Assembly: GCF_000001735.4 (NCBI RefSeq)
Contig: NC_003070.9
Location: 19,577,971 to 19,641,970 of the forward strand
Origin: Arabidopsis thaliana
Lineage: Eukaryota > Streptophyta > Magnoliopsida > Brassicales > Brassicaceae
Direction of reading: 5' to 3'
Length of the DNA stretch: 64,000 nucleotides
This document shows positions 46,812 through 58,520 of this stretch, piece by piece. The notes beneath the pieces were generated by a model that was not told the origin of the DNA, did no database searches, and saw only the letters and a program-made list of their open reading frames with translations. Within the stretch, counting starts at the first letter, position 1. Each line of letters begins with the position of its first letter. Made by a program: the position numbers and the translations under genes.

Positions 46812-48514
46812 TCAAAGCCCAAGGTTTCCGAGCCAAACACGGATCTCATTCATTACATGATCCCTGCACACATGGTATAACTCAGATTCAGAAATATGTG
46901 TTATGAAAATTGTAATCAAATCAAAACAAAGTAAAGTAATCGTTGTTTAGACCCTCCGCATTGTTTGAACAAGGTTGGAAATCCAGCCATTCGAAGGGAG
47001 TCAGCACATTTGTATCCAAATGCAGAGGGAATAACATCATCAGCTATAACAAAAAAAGATATGAAAGAATTAATTATTTTGTATGATATCGCAATTATTA
47101 TCTAATACTATTATATTTAACTTGTTTCACATACAAGTCCCATGCATAAGTAAAATATTTGATGTTGCAGCACGATTTGCAGTCCCAAAATTAGTGTTAC
47201 ACATATTGTATTCTAATCTCCTGCAAGATTGAGTTTTGTTTTCCATTATTATTAGTTTTAAAAATTTGTGAAAAGTGATACTAAGAGCTCGAAAAGGCTA
47301 CCTCCAGCCAGGAAGCCAACCATTGATCCTTATAACAATTTGTGGGCTAATGGGAACCCATCCAAACGCATAACAACTCGTATAATATAGAGCTTGTGCT
47401 GCACCCAAGCCGATTCCTCCTACTCCTTTCATAACTACCAAAACCAAAATTAACATATTAATCAAATAATTGTGTATTTATAAAAGAAGTGATTATTTAG
47501 AAATTACCATGGTCTGGTTCAGAAGAGAAAAGGCTCGTAATAAATGAGTTTGTATAATTTAAATTTTCAAAATCATCTAGCATGTTCTCAGAAGGTTTTG
47601 TCATGTCGCACCCTGATTAATCATAAAGGTTTTATAAATAACATGTTAGTAGTTTTCAGTTCTCGTATTCCTATTATTACATCAAATCATTTTTGGCAAT
47701 TGAAATTTTAAGCAACAACTAATCTTACATGCAGTGGTTACCTCCCCGCCTATGGAGGTAACGGGACGCATAGGAGCAGTCGGGACAATCCATTTTATCT
47801 ATGCCAAATCATAAATGTTGATTAGAAACTTCAATTAAAAAATTAAATTTTGGCTATAAGGAAATCAAGTTCATGCATGGCGAAACATGTATGTTAACAG
47901 ATCCATACATTGGGATGTCTCAAACTTTCGAGAGCCGGAACTGAGCTGCATATATAATAGACATATATATATATATATAGGGAGAATAATTACATTTTGT
48001 TTAGTAATAATAATAATAATGTAAATATAAAACTTTAGTGAAATGAACTCAATATCATTTCTTGGCAGCGCTACAAAATTTATATACAAACAAAAGATCA
48101 AAACCATAGAGCGGTTAATTAAGTATTTGCGGAACTACAAGATTCAAATTATTAGTAAAAAAAAAAGAACCCAAGAAAAGAGTTAAAGTTGTAGTACGTC
48201 CAAATCATGTGTGTAATAAACAGATACAATATATACTATGTGCGCGAGAGTGTTACCAGTGGCCTGTGAATCCGACATCATGTAGCCAGACTATTGTGGC
48301 TTTATGAACTCCTGTGGGCGGAATAGAGTAATAAATAGTTTCTCCAACTTTTCTGCCACTTTGGTTCCTACTACCTGTTTAAAGAGTTATTTATACGCAA
48401 ATTCACTAATGAGTTCCACACATAAACCATATTACAGAATTGTCAAACACTTAGATAACTATGGAAGAAACATAAACAATTACACCAAGGAAAATAAATC
48501 ATACTAGAAGCCAT
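46812..48514 (-). CDS. Alpha/beta-hydrolase-like protein, tandem copy 2, nucleophile serine absent
   Basis: Nine exons (48514-48505, 48374-48257, 47945-47909, 47798-47729, 47612-47508, 47434-47302, 47220-47135, 47043-46953, 46863-46812) give 233 residues without a stop. It is very close to copy 1: KATIVWLHDVG, KWIVPTAP, GTANRAATSNILLMHGT, DDVIPSAFGYKCADSL, and the end VWLGNLGL. The elbow reads GIGLG, again without Ser, while SDD and GDHV persist. The first coding exon is a mere 10 nt (MAS plus one base), as in copies 1 and 3. The persistence of two complete frames after duplication suggests these Ser-less proteins are made. Confidence 0.85.
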
Positions 48515-48912
48515 GCTTTGGTGAGAAGAACTAGTTTTTAACTTGCACTAGAGATGAAAGATATAAGAGAAAGCAAGGGAAGGTATTGTGTATTTATAAT
48601 AGAAATGAGTGTTTCCTTTCTTTCTTTTTTGTTAAAGCACCAAAGGAGCCTTATGACATAAAATATCTTAGTATTAAAAGTTGACAAAATCTCATCCTTA
48701 AAAAGTTGGGTGGATGGCAAAAATCATATACTAATTGGGTGAAATACAATTTAATTAATGGAGGCATAATCTATTTTTTAAAATTACTAATATTTTGTTG
48801 ATTTAGTAATTGTCTAATTGGCTTACAAAATGAAAAGCGCAACCACAACAACAGAAAACAGATTTGGGTGTAACATAATCTAATAATCTATAGATCATAC
48901 TCGAAGGGGGAA

Positions 48913-48936
48913 CCCCCCCCCCCCCCCCCCCCCCCC
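48913..48936. repeat. Uninterrupted run of 24 cytosines
   Basis: GGGGGAA is followed by 24 C residues and CTCTATAGG. The equivalent place in the sister duplication unit (about 45865-45880) has A-rich sequence before CTCTATAGG, so the tract arose after duplication. Such a run in AT-rich plant DNA is rare and would form i-motif/G-quadruplex structures and slip readily. Confidence 0.97.
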
Positions 48937-49345
48937 TCTATAGGATAATTGACACTTCATCAAAATTGTTATTAAAGGTTTTATAACTTGTATCTTTGGA
49001 TGATTAATTAGTTTTGTTTAAATGTAGTTGGTACAATATAATATTTCTTATCTAATTTTAAACTTTTCCCTAAATTAAATAGCACCTTAACTAATTCAGA
49101 TAATGTTAACAAAAGATGATATAAAAATCTATTAAAACAAAATCAGAATTTGTCATTTTATAGTATTTGTTTTTGTTTGTCGAAAACCTTAATTAATACA
49201 CGTATAAACATAATAAACCCACCAAGTCACTGGATTTTGTTTTTAATAAATACTAACCTAAATTTATTTAAAATTAATAACTATATGTTTGACACATGAC
49301 AGAACTTAAATCACATTAAGGTCTCATCAGCTTTTTAATTTTATT

Positions 49346-50480
49346 TTGATTTTGTGATTTATGATTTGATTTTCTATGAAAACAATATATGTTATTTTAT
49401 ACTCCATTTATTACATTTAAGGTTTCTGTACACATACTTAAAAAAATATCACTAAAGTTACTTTTTTACATAAAAAATCATCAACTACAACTAACTAAAC
49501 CAATAATTGTAAACTATAATTGGTAAAATCTTTTATTAAATACTCCTGCTATTTTATTTTATTTTGATGATTTAGGAGTAAGAAATGTTTTAAATTAGAT
49601 AATGTATGGTTTCAACTTTCCATCTAAAATTAATTAGTTTTTTTTAATTACTTTTAGGCAATTTATATTCTTCAGATTTTGTGTTTTTTTTTTGGTATCT
49701 TTTTCCCTTGTGTAGTATTTGTTTTTAGTCATTTGTCGTGTTGGAATCCATCTTTGATTCTTTACTATCGTGTCTTAAATTATGTACATGTTTTAGATCC
49801 TTATGCGGGATTAGGATGTTTTCAAGCGTTATAAGCTTTGTTCAAGCCAAAAATGTTCGAAAGAAGGAGCTAGGAAGAGACCATTTGATCATTCGAGAGA
49901 CCTATGGAAAATCACAAACCGTCGTCGATATTCAATTATAGGATTATTGTCGATATTTTTTATTATCTTAGCTTAGGAAGATTGCATTTTTATGAATAGA
50001 CCAATTGGGAAACTTAGATCAATTTCTATTTTTTTGTGAGTGTAAAATGTATCTAAACTTCTCATGAGATTTACTTTCTTCAAGAATCTATTTCTTTTAA
50101 GAAAAGTATTTTCAGTTTGATTAAGCAAGTTATATACTGTTAATCTTTCAAAACATTAAATATCATGAAAATTTGTAATCTAATGGTTTGTGTTAATGTC
50201 ATCGCTGTGCCATAATTCAAGTTCAAATGTATAATAAATATTAATAAAAAAAAACTTTTCACAAAAAAAAAATCTGTTAAGATCTAAGTAAATCTTTTAT
50301 TTATTATAACATTAACCGAAGAAATATATACATTTTTCAGACTCCTAACAAAGAGACATCGCCTATATAATTGATTATGAACTAGAAAAAGAGATAATAA
50401 GACAAAAATATTTTAAAATATATATTATATGATAGTTTTGCTCCCCAATTCCTTTCTCTATGCAGTGTCGAGCATTGACT
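49346..50480. other. Intergenic, no gene seen
   Basis: AT-rich spacer between hydrolase copies 2 and 3. A 67-codon ORF at 49738-49941 has no family signal. Confidence 0.5.
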
Positions 50481-52185
50481 TTAGGGTTGGAGTTTTGATG
50501 TGATCCATAAGCGAACCTCATTGATTACTTGGGGAACGATTGGAAGATGATACCTGCACAAGGAATACCCCAAATATAGATTCAGAACAATAAAATCTAT
50601 TGGTAATTAACGGAAAACAAAGTGAAGCTAATTCATGTTTAGACCCTTGGTTTGGTATGAACGTGACTTGAAATCCAGCCCTGCGAAGAATGTCCGAACT
50701 TTTGCGTCCGAATGGGAAGGGAACTATATCATCAGCTGTGACACACAAAATAAAAGACAAGAATCAGCATCATCTCGCAATTGATATCTAAATCGTAAAG
50801 TAGATAATGTATACACATACAAGTTCCATGTGTAAGTAAGATTGATACTGATGGAGCAAGACTTGGGACCCCATAATCATATGAGAGATTGTGAAGTAAG
50901 TTTCTGCAAGATTTAGTTAGGTTTCCATGTTTTAAAGGTTTGCAATTTAAGTTTCCTTAAGAAATACTGAAATAGTAATAGCTAATAAATGACATTAGGG
51001 TTTCAAGAGCCTACCTCCAAGCAGGAAGCCAGCCGTTGATCCCTACAATAAAACTTAGGTTTCTGATTTTTTTACCAGAGATATAAATAGTCGCACAGTA
51101 GAGAGCTACTGCTGCACCCAAGCCGATACCTCCTATTCCTATCATGACTATCAAGCCAATAGGATTAACAAATTTGATAGAGAAATTTGATGCATACTAT
51201 AAACTATGGATGTGACGTATATATAATTAATCATTACGGGTTACCATTTTGTGGTTCGTCAAGCAAAAGGCTAAATACAAATGCAGTTATTGAGTTTATG
51301 GAAACCAAATCATCTTCCATGTTCTCAGAAATTCCTGTGACATCGCACCCTAATTCATCAAAATGATTTTAAATACAAATGTTAATAATTAATAATTTAA
51401 AAATATATATATAATTAATAATTTTAGAAGACAATATTAATAGTCTGTTCTTTAACAAAAAAAAGTGTTTAAAGCCAACTATATCTTACAAGCAGTGGTT
51501 GCAATTCCACCCCAGGAAGTAACGGGACGTGTTGGTGCGACCGGACAAATCCATTTTACCTATACGTAGAAATCAAAATTTCGTATTAGAAACTTCAATA
51601 AAGTTTCCATTTGGCTAAAACGAAAATCATCAGATTCATGGCAAAATTAACATGTTCATGGATCTTTACATTTGGAAGATTCAATTTACGTACAAACTGA
51701 GTTGAGCTGCAGAAAGAATAGACATATATATAGTGAGAGATATAAAGACTCGTTATTAGGGCAACCAAGGCAAATCGAGAATTTGTGTAATTAATATTTG
51801 TAGAACATGCCAAATTCAACTTTCAAAAACTTTTCAGTTTCTTTTTACTTCCATTTGTTTTTTTTAAGAAAGACTTTAAGTTTGAAGATTTTCCAAAACA
51901 TATGTATAACTTACTAGAATATGTTATTTTGATACCTGCAAAAAATGAATCATGCAAAATTTACAAAATAAAGCAATGTGATGGTGTTACTCGATGCCTT
52001 TCTGCCCTATGTCATGAAGCCAGACTATAGTGGCCTTGTGAATTCCTGTAGGGTAAACTATTTGAGTGTTTCAACATGCAATTCCACTACCTGTATATAT
52101 TGTAAAAATGTATTATAACCAGAGATATAACATAACTACAAAAAAAGCATGAACAATCAACAAGGAAACACATACTAGAAGCCAT
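50481..52185 (-). CDS. Alpha/beta-hydrolase-like protein, tandem copy 3, one stop in exon 2 or altered splicing
   Basis: Exons by homology: 52185-52176, 52090-51991, 51706-51670, 51559-51490, 51349-51245, 51147-51015, 50903-50821, 50735-50645, 50553-50481. All phases fit the other copies. With the conserved acceptor, exon 2 contains one TGA (52073-52071). An in-frame acceptor further in (CTACAG before 52045) would skip that stop, removing 15 codons and giving 218 residues. The remaining exons are open: KATIVWLHDIG, KWICPVAP, WCDVTGI, LTHGTSDDIVPFPFGR, ending WITSKLQP. The elbow is GIGLG, Ser-less like copies 1 and 2. The terminal His motif also differs (GYHLP), so catalysis is doubly unlikely. 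May be a pseudogene or a shortened gene. Confidence 0.7.
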
Positions 52186-53215
52186 GTTTTGAATATTAAT
52201 TTCTTTCAAAAACTTATAGATTGCACTAGAGATGGAATATGTAAGGGGAAGGTATTGTGGATTTATAATGAAAGAAGTGTTAAGAAGAAAAAGTTTTATT
52301 ATTAAAATTAAAGTTGGGTGCATTAAAAAAAAACTTGCTATTGAAAATTGGATGCATGAAAAAATCTTATTAATAAAAGTTAGATCATCTCATTGTAATG
52401 GCAGATCTTAATAACTTTTTTGGAGACAGAATTTAATATAAAACAGAATAACTTTAGTAGTAATTAATTAGATATATTTTTAATTATTTATTGAAATACA
52501 AAACTACCAAAACAATTACTTTGGTAGTAAAGTATCCATAAATTAGTAAACTATCAATATTTTTCTCAATGCATGGATGTCTAAATAAGTAGTAAAATTA
52601 TAATAAATTTCTTGTCCTAATTTGGACCAATTAAAAAAAAAAACTTTTTGAAAAGTTAATAAGATAATATATGTATATTTTAAAACCTATGCACGTATCT
52701 AGTTTTCTTAATATCATAACTAAGGTTTGAAATTTACCCAAATAATACGAAATGCGGTGAATTTTCTCATTCTACGGCGTGCAAATAAAATATCTTTCTA
52801 TGTGATGATGTGAGAAAAATTTTACAAACTTAGCCAACTTTCATATATATGATATTTTTGAAAATTTAATTACAAAAATAAAAATTATATTCAGCTAGGT
52901 AGTCTTCTACCTTCTGAAAATGCATTTTCAGTTTATTACAACAATTAGGAAGTATTGGAATTCCAAAAAGAAATAAGATAAATATAAAACCCTTTTATTC
53001 AAGACCAAGAATCCAACATGGACAAAAGAACATACAACAAAATAACGAACCTTGACATATATATACCCCCAAGAAACCCAACCATTATACATTCTACTAT
53101 CTCAAGTCTACACTAGTTTTCTGTTCTCCACCAATTCCTCTTCATTCCCGGTTATTATTTGTTCTTGTGTCGTACATATCGCATATATAGCTACATGCAT
53201 CGCAGTCTGTAAAGT
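52186..53215. other. Intergenic, no gene seen
   Basis: AT-rich spacer between copies 3 and 4 of the hydrolase cluster. The left part is the 5' flank of copy 3 (GCACTAGAGATGG is shared with the flanks of copies 1 and 2). Confidence 0.5.
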
Positions 53216-55396
53216 TTAGCGCGAGCCCTCAAGTCCGAGCATCGTTGTGAGCCAGTGAACGACCTCATCCATTTCTCTGGGAACGGTATAATGACCAAGT
53301 CTGCACGTTGGCATAAACCCAAAACTCTTTATAAGTATGTTCCAACAAATGATAATTAAATCAAATTATTTTCGCGTTCATTGAAGTTTTATTACCCTTC
53401 GTATGGTTTAAACATGGCTAGTCGAAATCCAGCCATGCCAAGAGACTGCGCAGATTTCTCTCCAAACCTATAAGGAACCACATCATCGGCTGTGACACAC
53501 AAAAAAAAATTCAGATAAGATCAGCTTAGTGCAGTCATTACTAAAGGAAAAAAAAATAGAAAATATATTTTACAAAATAGCTTGTGTACACATACAAGTT
53601 CCATGTGTAAGTATAATTGGTAACGATGCAGCACGCCTTGCAGCCTCAAATGAACATTCTATTTTGCTCCTTAAGCTCCTACAAAGTTATATTAGCCTTC
53701 TATCAGTTAAAATAAAAAAGAAAGAAAGACCAGGTAACATTAAGTAAAAGAAACAAAGTTTGTATAACAGGAGGTTTTGAAGAGTAATACTTCCAACCAG
53801 GAAGCCAGCCGCTGAGTCCTACAACAGCTTGTAGGTTTATAGGATACGCATGGCCAGTTCCATAACGTCCAAGAGCATAACAAGTCGCGGAGTAGAGAGA
53901 TATTGCTGCTCCCATGCTAAAACCTCCTATGCCTACTTTAACTATCAAAATCAGAAGAGCAAGTCAATGATTGAGCTAAAGATATGATGGATGTGATAAT
54001 ACATATTACATTTTCGAAAATTCAAGTTAAGATGATTTTGGCTTACCATCTGCTGGTTCAGAGGACAAAAGGTTAGCAATATGTGAAGCTGAGGCATCTA
54101 AACCTTCCAAATCATCATGACCATCTTCAGAAATTTCCCCAACGTCAAACCCTGATTACGTAACTACCGTTAATTCAGTTTCTAGTATTACTTTAGAGAC
54201 AACAAAGAATGATTCTTGAAGTTTTCAAATGAGAGAACTGATCTTACAAGCAGTGCATGTAAATCCACCAAGACTTGTAACAGGACGCGAAGGAGCGGTT
54301 GGACAAATCCATTTTATCTGTGCATAGCATACATATGTTTTTATTAAAGACTTCAATAGAGATGCACTTTCATTTAATGGTGGACTTATAACAAAACATG
54401 TATGATAGATTCTTACATTTGGAAGATGCAAGCTGTCCATGAGCTGAGATGAACTGTGGCAAAACAGAGACAAATGTGAGAAACGCATGTATGTTTCAAA
54501 TTTTTATTTTGATTAATACACAAAACATGGAATATTCTTTTTTATATGACACGAGATAATTGTCTTGTTAATTGTCTACCAGCAACAGAACTAGTTAAGT
54601 GAGGCTAGTTTAGTGGTCCCTCAAAAGTATATACAATTTTTTTTTTTAGTTACAAACTTTAATGAACTAAACTTAATATTCACATAAGAGAAGACATTTG
54701 ACAGGAAAAGTTCAGTATGTTAATATCAATTAATTATTTGCGGCGCTACAACATTTATCTACAAATGATGCTTCAAAAATTTCAATAGAGAAAAAAGAAG
54801 CAACACATACATTTTGTTCTCTAAAGTTGGTATTAGAGAACATGCCAAAATTCAACTTTTGAAAACTCTTTTTTTTCTTCCATATAAACACACGCAAAAG
54901 TTGAAGTGTTTTTCTAGAACATATTTATACTTAAGACAAGGAAAGCAAGCACCACGGAGGAGTTTATGCTTCAAGATGTTAGTTTGATTCTTTTAAGACA
55001 CAAAAAAAAAGCATAATAATCGAAAGAGCCATGTGAAGAGTGTAACCTAGAGCCATTGTCACCAAGACCATGAAGCCAGACTAGAGTGGCTTGATGCTTT
55101 CCTTTAGGCCTCACAACATAAGTCCTTCCAAATTCATATCCCCTTGCATTTCTACTACCTTCAAAGATTTTACCAAATACAGTGTCATAAACAAGTTTCA
55201 AGCAAAAAGAATTTCTTTATTTTTTCAAATAACAAAAGAAACTTCAGGCCAAAACCCAAATTAATCCGTGGAATCTATCTAAATTATCATACGGTAAAAA
55301 AATTTGATCATAACAAGTACAAATAACATTAACATGAACAATCAAGAAGGGGAAAAGAAACAAACCAGAACCCATGCTTTGATGAGAGTAACTCAT
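53216..55396 (-). CDS. Alpha/beta hydrolase, acyl-protein thioesterase/carboxylesterase family (intact triad)
   Basis: Nine exons (55396-55366, 55158-55047, 54453-54417, 54317-54248, 54151-54047, 53941-53791, 53678-53596, 53489-53396, 53300-53216) give 255 residues. Family landmarks are ATLVWLHGLGDNGSS, KWICPTAPSRPVT, AWFDVGE, the elbow GGFSMGAA with Ser127, LTHGTSDDVVPYRFGE (acid Asp198/199) and GLGHYTVPREMDEV (His231). The triad is complete, so it should hydrolyse thio- or carboxyl esters, probably of acylated proteins or lysolipids in the cytosol. Compared with copies 1-3, exon 6 is 18 nt longer (GRYGTGHAYPINL region) and the first exon is 31 nt instead of 10. It is the likely founder of the tandem cluster. 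Confidence 0.95.
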
Positions 55397-57657
55397 TTTT
55401 TGTTGAAAGTGTATTGAATCCTCTCAAGGTTTTGTAATTCGTCTTCTTAAGAGCTTTCAAAGTTTCAAAATACAAACAAGTGATGATCGTAAAAATATGA
55501 GAAGGCAATGTGTATTTATACACCAAAATTAAAGGGTTGATGTGAAAATGTGGAATAAAATAAAAGAAGTGAATCTGAATCATTCACTATAGGATGCTTC
55601 AATGTGTACAACAGCTAACCAAAACTACTAGAAAGGGAATGAAGGAGGAAACTATAGACGTAGCATCCATGGAAAAGGATTACTTAAATAAGATTAAAGA
55701 AAAGAAAATTCAGTATTTTTCTTTAAACAACAAAAGAAAGAAATCTTTTGGGAAACACAAGGAATATAGGAAAAAATAAAATAAAAAACCACAGCAGAGA
55801 GCTAGCGGTAACAAGAAACAGAGAGAGAATCAATGCCTTGTGGGCAGAGTGGTGGAGGGGAAAAATAAAGAAACACCAAATAACTTTTTCTCATACTATA
55901 CATATTTTTACCTGAAACATTAAGGCATAATCCAAAATTGTAAAAGAAGACAAACTTCATTATTCAATCATAGATAAAATAAAAAAGATTAGATGATTGA
56001 TTGATACCCATTGATCAGAAAGCTCCGAAATCTACTTTGTGAGAAAATCCTACAAAAACTAAGTATGGATTTGTAATTAATGGTTTTGTTTTATCTAAGG
56101 GTACTTGGATATATAATAAAGATTTGGATCTACCGAAATGATGGCAAGTGTGGAAAAAAACACAAGAGACCAACCTGGATTTTTCAGGTGGGGTGAAGAA
56201 GATATTGAAGAAAAAGACACAAATCTTTTTCATCAATTTCAACGCTTTGTTCATTGCTGTGTTCTTTTTGCCATTGATAATGCTTATTGCTCAGTGCCCA
56301 CCAATAGATTCAAATCTTTTGGGTTTTCCAGTACCGGTGAGTCAGGGACTGAGGAGCCCATTTCACCCAACGTTTTGTTAAAATAATAAATCCACAACTA
56401 TAGTTTCTTTCATCTACAATATACAACCAAATTTTACCATTAAGCGGCCACATGCTAGATTAAAACTTTTGGAATATGTTCATCACGAGTTTATAGTAAT
56501 ACAAAATATAAATTTATTAAAACTATTAAAACGTTTTGACACTTAGAAAGTTTTTAAAGAGTTTTTTAGAAGCTTTTATAAACTTTCATTAGTTTAAACT
56601 GTGGAAATTAAGTCAATGTTACTAATAATATAAAATAAATTCTTACAAATTTGAAAATTTTCTTTAGTTTTCTGAATCTTTCACAAGTTTTTTTAATTCA
56701 TAAATTTTTAACAATCAATGTGTGTACCTTAAAGAAACTTTATTCATCTTCCTCATTTGAAGATTCACTTTTTTTAATATCTAAACTCTAGAATTGTGAA
56801 CTATAAACTTTAACGTATCCTAGGCAAAAAATCTTTCTAAAAAAATGTATGCTTCTAAAATTTTAATACAAAAATTAAACGCTAATGCTAAGATCTTATA
56901 CTGTAACTGCAGTTTAAACCTTGTAAAAAGAATAGATGTTAAAAAGAAAATTGAAAAGAAGTGCAAAAGTAAAACGTAATATAAAAATTAGCTTTTTATA
57001 ACTCAACGAAAACCTTTTAAACACATTAAAATACTAGTAAAATTTAGCTCTTAGATTTTTCTAAGAATTAATTTATCACACATCTAATTTTTCTTTCCTC
57101 AGAATTGATAAATCAAAAATATAAAAGGAGGTGACCTGATAAAGGAATAATGGGAAAGGTGAGTGGGTCTGAGCACATGCACCACAATGCATGTGTCACA
57201 TATAGTATCCACTCTTCATGCCCCAATCACCCATCATTTCCATTTTCTCTATTTTATAGATTGATATAAACTTTGAAGTTGGTGGTTCAGTACCAGAATT
57301 TATTTTTATCAAAATCAGAAATAGTAATGAAAGTGATTGTTTACTCTACTAATGACTTTTTCTAAATAGCTATAAGAGAGCCAAAATATATATATTAAGG
57401 AAATTTTCTAAAATTGAAGGAGAGCCAAAATAAAAAAAGAAGGTAAAACCGTAAATGAATTGTGTGCTTTTTTTTTATATAATTAAACAAACTTGAAAGT
57501 AAATACCGTGACATTTTTACTGCAAATTACTCATATATGAAATTGTGTATAAAAATTATCGAAATATCAAACAGAAAGTTAGATAAATAAACGTAATGAT
57601 TGCATATTTTAATCCTCTTTTACATTTATTTTTTTGACGTATAAATGTCTGAAAATG
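55397..57657. other. Intergenic, AT-rich; weak secreted-peptide-like ORF near 56148-56381
   Basis: No confident gene. A plus-strand frame (56148-56381) has a basic start (KKILKKKTQ), a hydrophobic helix (IFFINFNALFIAVFFLPLIM) and then AQCPPIDSNLLGFPVP and a C-terminal RSPFHPTFC. It sits between an acceptor-like TTTTTCAG (56187) and a donor-like ACCG|GTGAGT (56335), so it could instead be an exon relic. Another frame over the same bases is also open. Nothing I recognise. Confidence 0.35.
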
Positions 57658-57720
57658 ATTACTCCAAAATGCTACTATCATATTTAGAATCATTGAATGA
57701 TAGTAGCATTTTGGAGTAAT
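57658..57720. repeat. Perfect inverted repeat: 24-bp arms, 15-nt loop
   Basis: ATTACTCCAAAATGCTACTA plus TCAT (57658-57681) is the exact reverse complement of 57697-57720. The loop is ATTTAGAATCATTGA. It lies in AT-rich intergenic DNA, no reading frame. Not related in sequence to the 4492-4602 foldback. Confidence 0.95.
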
Positions 57721-58236
57721 TGTTACCTGAAAATAATTATGGAAATGGTTGACTTAATTTATAGGGAACAAAAACTAGTGGAAAATAACATTAACCTTTT
57801 GCTTAAACAATGGCGGTATCTGATTAATTAGTTTATTTTCTAGCGAATGTCAAACAATTTGCAATTTAATTATATGTATACAGTGAATATTTTTCTTTAG
57901 TCAACTCTATACCCCCACCATTATCTTAAGAAAAAAATATAACTTAAGTTGGAGTAAAGGATAAGCCGAGATAAGAAAAGTCCATGAGTTTAACTTTTAT
58001 AATATTATATTGTAACATGATTTATTATATTTTGTTGAAATTGCATTGAAGTTGAGAAAATAGAGAAGAGATGCTTTCGGCACTACAATGCTAACTCGTT
58101 AATGGTATTTAAAGGTGTATAGTGTTTGCTTGTTCGTATGGTTAAAAGGCTAATTAAGGCCATTGTAAGTTTATGCGTTATTTAGCCTAAACTTTATGCT
58201 TAAAAAAAGTTTATCCATTTTATTTAAAATAATTTG

Positions 58237-58240
<4 letters not shown>

Positions 58241-58269
<29 letters not shown>
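58241..58269. repeat. (TA)n microsatellite
   Basis: About 29 bp of alternating TA followed by TTTATTTA repeats. Confidence 0.95.
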
Positions 58270-58273
<4 letters not shown>

Positions 58274-58404
58274 TTATTTATTTTTTTCAAAACTTAGTGG
58301 ATATAATAATGTATACGTGTGATGGATTGAGAAAAATTAATATCCATATGAGCAAATGAAAAATACAAAAAATAATGAAAATACCAAGTAAAATTTACAA
58401 GAAA

Positions 58405-58520
58405 ACCATCTTGCTTTGGTCAAGTGGTAAATGGAGCTAATTCCCATCACCTGGTTTGAGTAGTATTGCTTATCGGGGTTCGAGTAATTTAACATGGTTT
58501 CTCCGCGTCCCAAATTAGTC
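58405..58520 (+). mobile_element. tRNA-derived SINE-like sequence (tentative)
   Basis: TTGGTCAAGTGGTAA resembles a pol III A box and CTGGTTTGAGTAG, 35 nt downstream, a B box; a second RGTTCGAGT motif follows at about 58477 (GGGGTTCGAGTAATTTAAC). No cloverleaf can be drawn, so it is not a tRNA gene. This composition is typical of plant tRNA-related SINEs. Neither a poly(A)/T end nor flanking duplications are clear, so only a relic is claimed. Confidence 0.4.

Larger units (their letters stand above)
43285..49345. repeat. Tandem segmental duplication, two units of about 3 kb
   Basis: Unit A (about 43285-46330) and unit B (about 46655-49345) align through 3' flank (TTGATTATGAATA, TTGCTCCCC), all nine exons, introns and about 0.8 kb of 5' flank (ACTTGCACTAGAGATGAAAGAT, CTCTATAGG, CCACCAAGTCACT). 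Exons are clearly more alike than introns. The third hydrolase copy (50481-52185) shares shorter flanks (TTGATTATGAAC, GATAGTTTTGCTCCCCAATT), so it is an older duplicate. Confidence 0.88.

Noticed and set aside
55594-55779. 61-codon Lys-rich ORF upstream of hydrolase copy 4
   Set aside because: Low-complexity composition from A-rich DNA, no supporting signal.
57118-57270. Possible microRNA precursor around an imperfect palindrome (CACATGCA ... TGCATGTG)
   Set aside because: The inner stem is only 8 bp and the outer arms pair poorly; it matches no miRNA I know.
58410-58490. A tRNA gene
   Set aside because: Box-like motifs are present but acceptor and anticodon stems do not pair; a SINE relic fits better.
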